Assembly (NCBI GenBank): GCA_030280995.1
Contig: JASXTE010000016.1
Location: 17,344,501-17,408,500, forward strand
Length of the DNA: 64,000 bases
Origin: Hemileia vastatrix
Taxonomy: Eukaryota; Basidiomycota; Pucciniomycetes; Pucciniales; Zaghouaniaceae
Direction: 5' to 3'
Of the stretch, positions 10,325-19,929 are shown piece by piece (positions within the stretch are counted from its first letter, which is position 1; each line of letters starts with the position of its first letter). Under the pieces are notes generated by a model that saw only the letters and a program-made list of their open reading frames with translations, searched no databases and had not been told where the DNA came from. The translations under genes were made by a program, and so were the position numbers.

Positions 10325-10585
10325 CACTACGCAATATAGGGGGTGGACTTGCTAGCAAGTCCTCAACCTGAACTGAGATGGAACTCAGATTGAACTCAGA
10401 CTGAACTCATACTGAACCCAAACTGAACTCTACTTGAACACCCACCTAAAACTGTTCTGCTGAGTGGTGTTCATTCCTGATTGTATGGTTCTTTTATCAA
10501 TAGCTCAATGTGTGTTCAATCTGTGGTGAGTTTGGGTCCAGGGTTGCGGACTCGCTAGCAAGTCCGCCCCCCATATTGTGTGGTG
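10325..10585. mobile_element. 261-bp MITE with palindromic ends
   Basis: Inverted ends CACTACGCAATATAGGGGG and, at the right, CCCCCCATATTGTGTGGTG. Inside each end is a palindrome: GGACTTGCTAGCAAGTCC at 10345-10362 and a one-mismatch copy at 10548-10565. TAT lies on both sides (10322-10324, 10586-10588), a likely 3-bp target duplication. The left half holds about six copies of an 11-bp unit like aactcagactg (10371-10440). No coding capacity. It is inserted in the dispersed repeat. The superfamily is unclear; 3-bp duplication would fit PIF/Harbinger. Confidence 0.7.
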
Positions 10586-11690
10586 TATGAAATTAAAAAT
10601 CCAAGCTAAATGCCTAATTTCAAGGCTCAGAAGAGGTGTTGGATAAAATAGGCATCATCAGGAATAAAATTCTACTTAATTTGATTTTTTGAAAAACTAA
10701 ATGAAGTTTTCAACTAATTTTTTTCCAATATTCAGTTGGACACTTTGTCTATATCAAATTACTTCTAGTACCATGATTGACCAGATTAAATCCTCATTTC
10801 CATATGCAGAATTGATCCCATATGGCTGGACCAGGCCAAAGGTGTCAACCACAAGTTTGAGAATTCTTCTGGTGGACACTTTTATGATGGACAGTGGTAG
10901 GGTGCAAGCCTTCTTTAGTTAATCTAGTATTCCTCATAAACATTTCCAACTTATTTTCGGCCAAAAATCAGGTGGAAAGTTTGTCCATATCAAATTACTT
11001 CTAATGCCATGATTGACTAAAAATTGATTCTCATTGCCATATAGAGAGTTGATCCCATATGACTGGATCTGGCAAAAGTGTCACCACAATTTTTGATAAA
11101 CTTAAGTTTGAAAATTTTATGATGGAAAGTAATTGCAAGTCTTCTTCATTTCATCAAGTAATCCTCATAAAAATTTCCACCTGTATTTTGGCCAAACTTC
11201 AGGTGGACACTTTGGCCATATTAAATTAATTCTAGTTCCATGTTGATAAAAAACTGATACTTATTGCCGTATATAGATATTAAACCCATCAGACTGTGCC
11301 TTTCCAAAAGTGTCTACCTGAATTATGGCTAAAACTCAGTTGGACACTTTTATGATGCAGAGTAGCTAGGGCAAAAGTATTCTTCAGTTAATTTGGTATT
11401 CATAATAAATTTATCCTCCTGAAGTTTAGCCTAACTTCACGCGGAAAATTTTGGAAAGCACCAGTTAGTCACTATCCATTAAAAAAGTGTTCACCAAAAT
11501 TTTGGCTAAACTTGTGGTGGACCCCTTTGATCAGCCACAGTCAGATGAGATCAACTCTTTAGATGGAAATGAGGATGATGTTTTGGTCAATCATGGAAAT
11601 AGAAGTAGTTTGTTGTGGCCAAATTACCCCCCTGAAGGTCAGACAAACCTCACAAGGAAACTTTTTAGCAGGGAGTAACTGAGAAAAATC
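10586..11690. repeat. Degenerate tandem repeat, unit about 230-236 bp
   Basis: A block like atatcaaattacttctagt recurs at 10751, 10987 and 11218, with the upstream phrase (a/c)ttcag(g/t)tgga-a-ttt repeated with it, and a fourth partial unit near 11430. Units are well diverged. The same sequence family forms the left flank of E1 (1-410). Short open frames here (for example 11487-11678) are not recognised as genes. Confidence 0.6.
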
Positions 11691-12222
11691 CATTTATCAG
11701 AAGGAAAATCTTTTATTGGATAGATGCCAAGGTTTCATAATTGTGTATTATGGTCAGTATTAATTTTGAAAGTGTCTGTCCAAGCAATTTCATTGCCCAT
11801 CATAACACATTTTGTTTTAAATGTTTCAAACTGCGTGATACAGTATTAAGGTGTCACATAGTATAATTAAGTTCTATTAAGTGCCCTCCTATGATGCCTA
11901 AATTTATAATTTAATATCTTACATAATAATTTTTTTATATATAAATTCATCAATATTTTAGTTTATTATCAAATTTAATAGAGCAAGTATCCTGAATTAT
12001 TATATATGCATAAGCTTAGGTTAGATCAATTTGTGCTCAATTTGTGCTCAACAGAGGACCAAAATCAAGTTCTGGAGGATCAACTTGTGCATAATTTGGA
12101 ATCAGTTGATATTCTGTCTATAATCAATCTGAGAATAAATGTAAATCTAACTCTAATTTACTTGTGTTTATAAAGTATTCATAAACCTGGCATAATTAAG
12201 GGACACTATAAATTTCAAGAGA
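11691..12222. other. AT-rich spacer, nothing recognised
   Basis: No open frame, RNA gene or transposon end was found. There is a short duplication caatttgtgctc at about 12028-12052. Confidence 0.4.
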
Positions 12223-12261
12223 GGGGATTGCTAGCAATTCACCCCTAGATTTCCCGTGGTG
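12223..12261. repeat. Isolated transposon end related to the 261-bp MITE
   Basis: The sequence holds the palindrome core ATTGCTAGCAAT, then tcacccctag and a gtggtg end. Reverse-complemented it aligns with the MITE terminus at 10325-10362 (cac-acg, aggggtg, ttgctagcaa). It abuts the chromovirus fragment starting at attggagat (12262), so it is probably the right end of a diverged relative inserted into pol. Confidence 0.45.
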
Positions 12262-12588
12262 ATTGGAGATAATGCAGTTGAGGTTATTTTGTATTCTCCA
12301 TATGACAGAAAACATCCTGTTTTTCCAATATCTCTTTTGAAACCTTACACATCCAATAGTGATTTATTTCCAAAAAGGAGGGGAAGACCGAGGAAAACCC
12401 CAAATGAAATCACTGAAACAGCAGAAATTGAAAAAATTCTAAATGACAGAATAGTCACTGCTGAAAAAGGTGCAGAATACTTATTGAGATTCATGAATAA
12501 ATCATCTGAATATGATTCTTGGATACCTGGGAAGGAGATATCTAATCTTCCTACTCTACTAAAAAAGTATAAAAAGAAAAAATCATAG
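12262..12588 (+). pseudogene. 3' pol fragment of family A chromovirus (chromodomain end)
   Basis: Encodes the last ~108 residues of pol: IGDNAVEV, the RKHPVFPISLLKPY segment, an Arg/Lys-rich RRGRPRK patch and a chromodomain ending in a lysine tail. It closely matches 38518-38844 and, less closely, E1 8097-8421. The 5' part is missing, lost at the junction with the MITE-like end at 12261. It is followed by the polypurine tract (12611-12622) and an LTR. Confidence 0.85.
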
Positions 12589-12622
12589 CATTTTTTTTAT
12601 TGTTTTTTTTAGAGTGAGGGAG

Positions 12623-13411
12623 TGTCAGCCAGGCTACTAGACTTAACCAGTAAAATAATTAATTATTTTACTGAGTTGAAGCCACGCCCCTTCTTCTTAC
12701 TAATAATTAATTATCTACTTAAGCATTACTTACAATTAACTAGTTATGTACAATAAGTAATATAATTAATTAGTGTAAATAAAATGTCCCTTACAATTTT
12801 ACTCCCTAACACCGTGCTCAATGGTATAAGTCAATGGGAATAGAATTTAATAATAAAATTATAATAAAAAAACTTTAAACCAATTATATTACCTCAGTGA
12901 GAGATCTGGAATCCCGTGAAAGTAATAATTAATTTATTATTGTGTAATTAATTGTGACAGTCCAAGGAACTCAAACTTTATTGCTAATAAATTTGATGTC
13001 CTTGTTGACATACCAGTTTATTTAATTCTTGTGTCATATATGTACTCCTTTCAGTCATTCTTTTTCTCACATGCTTACAATATATGGTGTAAATTCCGTA
13101 TATTTTATTCCCTCATGTTTTGCCTATAAAAGGCCTCTTACTTTGTGCTTTTCAAATCATTCTTTTATCACTTACTTTATTATTACAATTACAACACTAC
13201 AATTATTTCTATATTTTATAACTTTAGTATTTACAACAGCGTAATTCTAATCTATAATCTATATTGATATCTTAAATCTACCTCTTATATTTGAGTAAAT
13301 TAATCAAATTGATTTTAGAAATACGTACCTTTTGTTGAGAGACCTTTAAAACCCCTAAATATCCCGTGAAAACCTCGAACCAAGCTTCTAGACCAAAAGT
13401 AACTCTTGACA
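12623..13411 (+). repeat. 3' LTR of truncated family A element
   Basis: 789 bp, TGTCAGCC to TTGACA, colinear with the family A LTRs at 29667 and 38880. Contains a TATAAAA motif near 13124. The 5 bp after it are atttg. Its partner LTR is absent. From 13412 to 13595 nothing was recognised. Confidence 0.8.
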
Positions 13412-14278
13412 ATTTGTGTGACCATTGAAGATAAATTCTATTGATAGTTTTAGCACCATCCAGTCTTATTTCTTTAGAAATCTAGTTTTTTAATGTTAAT
13501 CAAAAAATACAATTTTCATTTCATGTAGCCACTACCTTTTAATTCTAGCTTAATCTAATTCTCAGTAAATAGATACTTCACAAAGTGCTCTATAATCATT
13601 TCATCTCTTTCCCCTCTGTAAGATTACCATCTTGTGCCAAGTTGCTTCTCAAAACACTAAACATTCTCTCTATAGAGTGGAGGTCAGGAGAGTATGGTGG
13701 AAGATAGATTAAAAGATACCCAAATTTTCCAACAATCTCACTCACTCTCCCCCCACAACAAAAAGCTGCATTGTCCATTACAAGGACACTATTTGGTGCA
13801 GGTTAAGGATTCATCATTGGTAGCTAAGGAGTGAATAATGATTAAGTATTCTGTCTGCATCATCAAAAAAATGACTTACTAGAACTTCTTCTACATAGTA
13901 AAATTCAAAGTGTGCTGGGCAAACAGTTTCTTCAGTGATTGTGGTTGCTAAGTGACCAGAAAGTGATATTAGGGGGTGTCAGTTCTGGCAAATCCGCACT
14001 TACAAATCCGCACTTAAATTTGACCAAATCCGCACTTAAATAAGTGCGGATTTCCAAAACACACTAGCCCCAATACTGGTGGATTTCAAAATGAAATAAG
14101 TCACTTATTTCACTCAAATCCGCACTTTCTCAACCAAAAGTGCTGATTTCACCATCAAGTCCCATTTCACTGATTTGTCAGCATCATCCCATTCATACGC
14201 AGCACTCCGCAGCATAACACTTCATAACTCAAAACATCGTACATCACTTACATCTTCATATCAGATCATATAAGAGTC

Positions 14279-15538
14279 ATGCCTTCCTCACTTTCAAATC
14301 GTGATAAATTACATAAAGCAAAGACTTTCATGGCGCTTGAACTGCTCTTGGACTCTGATTCCGATTCTGATCTAGAAGAAGATTTTGTCGTTTTATCAAA
14401 AATGGCCAGGAAACGTTACCTTCTTCCCAGAAAGCCTCAAGTACTTCATACCCCCAAGTACACCATCCAAGCACTTCTTAGCCTATCTACACCCAGTTTT
14501 AGACAGCTGTTCAGGACTTCTCAGGAATGTTTCCTTAAATTGCTTGAGCTTATTCAGGATCATCCCATATTTCACAATAATTCTCAAAAAGAACAACGAC
14601 ATCCTTCAATTCAATTGGCCAACACACTATGTCGTTTGGGTTCAAATGGTAATGGAGCCGCTTTGAAACGTTTAGAAAATGTCTTTGATTTAGGGTATGG
14701 TTCAGTTAACACTTATACCAAACGATGTATCACTGCCATCAACTCCTTGGAATCTCAACTTCTCACCTGGCCAACAAAAGAAGAGCGACTTGAATCATCT
14801 CAGGTTATGCAAGCAGAGGGCTTTCCAGGATGTATTGGTTTTGTTGATGGTACTACTATTCCTTTGAGCCAGAAACCTGGTCAAGGTGGAAACAATTACT
14901 TTGACCGTAAAAAGAGGTAGATTATTTTTAACTCCTTTCATCCTCCTTGAAACTAACACAAACAAATATATCTTCTTTATAGATATTCAATTAACGTTCA
15001 GCTTATATGTGACGTAAACAAAAAATTTATATCATTCTTCGCTGGCTATCCTGGCTCATGTCATGACTCCTACGTCTTCCAAAGAATGCATATTTCAAAT
15101 GAACCTGAAAAATTCTTTGATGAAAATCAGTATCTTCTTGCAGATTCTGCTTATGTGAATGGAAAGTATGTACTTCCTGCTTTTCGGGGAGCAGCTTCAG
15201 AAGACAGTCAAAATGCCAAATTCAACAATCATTTGGCAAAGTCAAGAGTCCGTATTGAACATTCTATTGGAATCTTGAAAGGCCGTTTTTCTAGTTTAAG
15301 GGAATTAAGAAGTCCTCTTAGAAATAAATCTGAAATGGAGGCGGTGATCAACTGGATTCTGTGTTGCACTATACTTCATAACCTACTTGCTGACCTCAAA
15401 GATCAATGGTTAGAGCTGTATGAAGATGAACAAGTTGATTCACCTCCGACTATATCCAACACTTCTATTTCTCAATCAACTAGTATAAGGGCGAAAATCC
15501 TTCCAATAACACTCCAACATTTTTCAACGCAATTTTAA
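14279..15538 (+). CDS. PIF/Harbinger DDE transposase, H1 (about 397 aa)
   Basis: Cut-and-paste transposase acting on the H ends. Exons 14279-14916 and 14983-15538; the 66-nt intron (GTAGAT...TTATAG) removes the only stop and keeps phase. The catalytic triad is visible: first Asp in GFVDGTTIPL, second in GSCHDSYVFQ, Glu in RVRIEHSIGILKGRF, all standard for HARBI1-like nucleases. The N-terminal part has an acidic SDSDSDLEED stretch followed by a helical region that probably binds DNA. The start ATG is the first in frame and is kept in H3 and H4. No lesion was found, unlike H3 (nonsense at about 51189) and H4 (several stops). Confidence 0.85.
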
Positions 15539-15951
15539 TTTTTTTCTCTTTCTCTTCAAATTATCAATTTGCATGTATTATTCACTGAGAATGGTAAATT
15601 TTTTTGCATATTTTTTTGGTTTTTGAATTTGCTGTTAAAGTCTTATTTTTTTTTCTCTCTGTGTTTTCTTTCATCAACTCAACATGAAATCGCATATTTT
15701 CAGCAAACGCATATTTTTTCAGTCACTCAAAGGTTGGGAAAGAGTTGGAAGGGAAGATTAAGGGTTCCGAGGCATTTTAAATGAAGAAAAGGGTCTGGGG
15801 GAGGTTGAGAGGGGTGAAATGGGGATCAAAAGAGGATGGCATACAATGGGGCTGGGAGGATAGCGAAAGGCATGGGGAGGGAAGACAAGCATGTGTTGAT
15901 AGAATTGAAAGGGATAGAGATTGGTGCAAACAGAGTGTGAAAATAGGAGGA

Positions 15952-15985
15952 TGAACTCTGTTCTTCGGGCGAAGAACAGAGTTCA
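15952..15985. other. Perfect 15-bp hairpin in H1
   Basis: The arms TGAACTCTGTTCTTC and GAAGAACAGAGTTCA flank the loop GGGC. The same hairpin occurs in H2 at 30530-30563. It lies beyond the transposase stop, between the two convergent frames, so it could act in 3'-end formation or be a structural element of the transposon. Confidence 0.6.
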
Positions 15986-16053
15986 CTTCCATAAAATATT
16001 AGCTGAAACATAGTTTTCAATTCTGTAAAAACAGTTGTAAGTAATAGAAAAAG

Positions 16054-16155
16054 TCACTGATTTTTTTTATATGTAATCCTTGCTTTACGAGGAGACTTTT
16101 GTGACGAAGCAGATTTTTGAGTTACCTTTTGAGATTTGGAATGTCTGGGAGGCAT
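16054..16155 (-). CDS. Short basic ORF at the right side of H1 (possible second Harbinger gene remnant)
   Basis: A 33-codon frame starting MPPRHSKSQK and rich in Lys, Ser and Arg, convergent with the transposase. H2 has the same frame at 30360-30461. Many PIF/Harbinger elements encode a second, Myb/SANT-like DNA-binding protein; this could be the start of one, but no such domain is visible further on. A possible GTAACT donor follows the tenth codon, so a spliced product is not excluded. Confidence 0.3.
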   Translation of the reverse strand: MPPRHSKSQKVTQKSASSQKSPRKARITYKKNQ

Positions 16156-17276
16156 TATGAAACTGGCACATAACAAGAAAAAAGATTAAAAAGTAGAAGA
16201 AATAAGTAAAAAAGAATGTAAACATGCCTGGTCAAAATATTGAAAATGTCAGGAAGGGGTGTGTGCCGAGGATTGATGGGTAGGTAGCGAGGAAGGTCAG
16301 TGTGTCACATGTGACAGGGATGGGGTAAGAAAGGAAGGGATGTTTTGTGGCCAAAATGTGGTTGTGAAAAAAAACGGGAAAAAAGTGCTGATTTGAGGTC
16401 ATAACTGACACCCTTTTTTGAAATAAGTGACTTTTTTGCAAAATTTAAGTGCTGATTTGGTTTGAAATCTGCACTTAATTTAAGTGCGGATTTGCCAGAA
16501 CTGACACCCCCTATTGAAGGTACAATATTGAAGCAGCTGACAGCCTTCTAATGCAGCCATGACTACTTTCACCTTCAATTGTGGATAATAATTGAGATAT
16601 ACCATGGTTAAATGAGCTAGAAAAAGAAAGAGAGTAAAAGAAATTACAAAAAATATATATGAAATATAAAAAACACACCATAAAAAGTAGACAGTCAAGG
16701 ATGGGAAAGAATTGGAGCTGGTTGAGGATGGGATGGGAGAATTGTGGGAGAAATCAAATGGGTGGGGGGACCAGAAAGCTGAATTGATGATAAGTGAGCT
16801 CAGGGGCTTTATTGTAGATTCTTGCCTAACTCAACCTAATAGGAAATCAGTCAGGATTTCCCATAAAGCTGCTAGGTAAAAATTCTTGACTTTTATGATT
16901 CATTGCACCAAGCTTTTTTAATATAGCTGTACAACTGGAGTATCAAGTTGGACTGCTTGCAAACTTGCCCACAATTTGGACTTCAACTCCCAGGTTGCTG
17001 TAAGGAAGCCATTCATAAATGAGGTTCATCACCACAGACGCTCTGCCTTTTCTAGCAAATACCATTGATGGTGTGTTGATGATTGGAAAAGAGTGAGTGC
17101 AACTCTAGTATGATGTCGAAAAGATGAGAAGTATTATTACATAGAACAAGATCATTATAAATAGACATATATCTTGGTGTCTCGGATGATGATGACGACA
17201 AGATGATCGGATGTTTTGAGTCTCCTTGACTGTGGACTGAGAGCAAAGAAGGAAAGAAATCCTCTCTTTTGGTCTC

Positions 17277-19459
17277 ATGGATTTCGTCGCCAAGGTCAGC
17301 GCATTTCTCGTCCAGCGTTCTCACTTCTTTCGCCAGTGTCCAGCTCCAAGGCAGAAGATTCCTTCTTTCGTTCCCGATCATCAGACTCTCGAATTCAGAT
17401 TCATCCATCCACATTCTGTCTCTTCATCTTCATCTTCATCTTCATCCTCATCTCCATCATCCTACTCCTCTTTGGCTTCCTTATCATCCCCTTCTTCTTC
17501 TTCTTCTTCTCCATCATGGCCTTCATCAACTTCTTCTCACTCTCCTGCTCCTTCTTCGTTTTTCCGTTCCTGGCCTTCTTTCTCTCCTAACACCAGCTCT
17601 CATGCTACCTCTTTTGATCCTTTGGAATTCACCCGTCGATCAACCGAACGGCATCTGAGACCCGTCGGAAGGAAAGATGACAATTGGTCCATTCCTTGCA
17701 CCATCATCAATCTTCATGGTCAAGTGGCCTCTCATCAGTCGATATCCAAAAAAGATCTATGTGAAGATAACCGTCTCCAGGTCTCGTCTCCCTCTTGCTT
17801 TCGCTTGCCTTCATCATCTCATATCAACTTACTTGGTGTCTTCTTAGCCCCGTGATTTGCGCCGCATTGATTCTCGCGTCCCCAACGTCGTCCCCTCCAT
17901 CCTGATCAGAGACAAGGCTATCATTGTCAGTCACCTCATCTTCCCATCAAATGTCTTTCACGTTCATATCTCCAACATTTTTAAACTTATCGCAATCTTC
18001 CTCCTTTAGTTCCATGCTCTACATATTCGTGCTCTCATCAAAGCTGATTGCGTCATCTTATTTGAAACCTCCTGTGCTATTCCTTCTTCAAATTTCTCTC
18101 CCACCACCCATTCTGCTTTTCTTCATAACTTAGTCAATAACCTCAAAAGCTCTCAGCCTCTAATCTCCCATTCCCAAAAAATTCTTCATCATGTACCCTA
18201 TGAATTTCTGTACGTCTTTCCTCTCATTTTCCCTCCATTCAAGCTTAGGATTATCGCTTTGCAATTAGTGCCTTGGAGGCCATGTTAAGCTCTCTGATGT
18301 CCAGCCTGGAAAGTGAATTGGGAGTCCTCAAAACCCTTGTTGCTGGGCTCCTTGAAGCTTTGGATGAAAATATCGGTATGTATATGACGGATTTTTATGA
18401 TGTATGAAGCCTGTTAGATTAGTCACTGAATAACCGTTCAACAATCAGATAGAGAAAAACTTAAACAACTGTTACTTTATTCAAGACGTCTATCCTCATT
18501 TAATCGTAAAGCTTTACTCGTTCAAGAATGCTTAGATGAAATTTTGGATAATGGTTGGGTTTATACCCTTCATTTGATTCTTTAGATCATCTTACTGATC
18601 TTGATCAAACTTTCAAACAGATGAAGATATGGCCAATGCGTATCTCACCCATAAAGTAAACTTTGAGACGCCACGGAGACCTGATGATCACGAAGAGTTG
18701 GAGCAGATTCTCGAGTCTTTCTCAAAGTACGTTGAGGAGATTGTAAACGAAGTGAGTTTTTAGTGAAATTTTAATGATCCTTTTCAAGTCACCTCCCCCA
18801 ATTTTTTTTATTTTTTTGGATTAAGTTGTTGACTTTTGAATTTTCGCTCTTTTGATTATAAAGAGCAACAGTCTGTTGGTGAGCTTTCATTCTTAATTTA
18901 TTTATTTATTTATTCATTTTTTGGGTGATTTCCAATCGATCATTGAAAAATATCATGTTTTCATCTCTCAGGCCAACATTAAAAATACCGAGGAAATAAT
19001 TGAGTTAATTCTCGACTCTAATCGAAATACTCTGCTGGCACTTGATCTCAAAGTTTCGATAGCGACTTGTGGTCTTGGAAGTGGGGCGCTAATTGCTGGT
19101 TTGTTGTTGATGTTGTATTTTTGATTGAGATCGACTATGTTTAAAGTAATAAGCAATGTTCTGATTTACCTTTACATTTCATAGCCCTCTTTGGAATGAA
19201 TTTGCGGACTGATCTAGAGCAGCATCCGCATGCATTTACTGGTATTGCAGGCTTCACATTTCTCGCAGTTGTCATGTCAACTGCTTACGGGTTCAGAAAA
19301 TTACATCGGCTCAGAAGAGTCAGTTTAGGAGCTACCAGATGCAATGCTTTATCTAAAACCAACGGAATTCTTGATTGGGATCCTCCTTTTGCGTTATCAT
19401 CAAATAGTCTCAAAGAACGAGCCGAGAGAAGGTGGTGGTCAAGGGCCAGGTCGCAATAA
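17277..19459 (+). CDS. MRS2: Mitochondrial inner-membrane magnesium channel Mrs2
   Basis: Transports Mg2+ into the mitochondrial matrix as a CorA-type pentamer. Predicted exons: 17277-17780, 17848-17925, 18010-18213, 18249-18375, 18449-18553, 18621-18751, 18864-18878 (15 nt), 18972-19098, 19185-19459; 521 aa, phases consistent. The N-terminus has no acidic residue for about 14 residues, then a very Ser-rich stretch (residues about 48-95), fitting a mitochondrial presequence. Conserved parts: ALIKADCVILFE, PYEF...ALEAML, DREKLKQLLLYSRRL, DEDMANAYLT, and the hallmark GMN in LFGMNL at the end of the first membrane helix; the second helix is GIAGFTFLAVVMSTAYGF. Donors of introns 1 and 3 (GTCTCG, GTCTTT) are weak, so those boundaries are less certain. 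FAB1 follows 470 bp downstream on the same strand. Confidence 0.85.
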
Positions 19460-19929
19460 TGTACAAGATTGTCATGCTCAAGTGGATAATAACAATGTCG
19501 AATAAAGTAAATAATCAAAGTACAATATTAATATTATATTCAGTTTGTATAATTTGAACCGGCTTAACAATTTATCTTGATCAGCTTTGAAAAACTCATT
19601 AACCATTCTTATGAATGAGTGTTGATGTTCTGTGGAGAAAGATGAGATTAATGCTTTGGATTTGTACCTGTTGTCTAGTATAATCGTGTTGATGCACAAA
19701 CATCATATTATAGATTTTTTTCCCCACTCTCCCCTAAAATAATATATTCATCATTGGCAACAATGATGGATTTTATATATACCTTGAAGTAATATGTTTC
19801 CCAATATTTGATTAACTGATAGAAATTAATAAGATGCCATATTGAATACGTGGATGCATATTTGAAATTTCCATTCCACCCTCATTCACTCAGAAATTTC
19901 ATTTCCACCTCCTCCCCTGCACTGGCTAC

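Larger units (their letters stand above)
13971..16512 (+). mobile_element. PIF/Harbinger element H1, apparently intact
   Basis: Terminal inverted repeats begin AGGGGGTGTCAGTTCTGG and match for about 32 bp. ATT at 13968-13970 and 16513-16515 is the 3-bp target duplication. The 13-bp motif aaatccgcactta and variants recur several times inside both ends, as expected for transposase-binding repeats. It carries an uninterrupted two-exon transposase on the plus strand and a short minus-strand frame near the other end. Copies H2, H3 and H4 in this window share the ends, so H1 may be the source of mobility. Confidence 0.85.
13596..16620 (-). pseudogene. Tc1/mariner-type (DDE_3) transposase remnant, split by H1
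   Basis: Reading the minus strand from about 16620 to 16516 and then 13970 to 13596 gives VVMAALEGCQLLQY, then HLATTITEETVCPAHFEFYY, then VMDNAAF and LPPYSPDLHSIERMF. The DN and PPYSPDL-xxIE signatures are those of the catalytic domain of Tc1/mariner/IS630-like transposases. Frameshifts and stops separate the pieces. Harbinger H1 sits between the halves, with ATT on both sides. Sequence 16620-17050 may hold more of the N-terminal part but is too decayed to call. Confidence 0.65.

Noticed and set aside
10325..12261. One 1.9-kb transposon from the MITE left end to the isolated right end
   Set aside because: The ends are too diverged from each other and the flanking triplets differ (TAT and ATT), while the 261-bp unit has matching ends and duplications.
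15777..16020. Pro/Ser-rich frames near the H1 hairpin, also in H2 (30495-30738)
   Set aside because: Overlapping frames through the hairpin and a C/T-rich stretch; similarity is at nucleotide level only.
16232..16441. 69-codon minus-strand frame repeated at 30074-30283 (plus) and 53873-54082 (minus)
   Set aside because: It begins inside Harbinger subterminal repeats and is repeated only because the elements are; no domain or codon signal.
17052..17658. Frames on both strands overlapping the first MRS2 exon
   Set aside because: Shadows of the Ser-rich presequence region; MRS2 motifs fix the correct frame.
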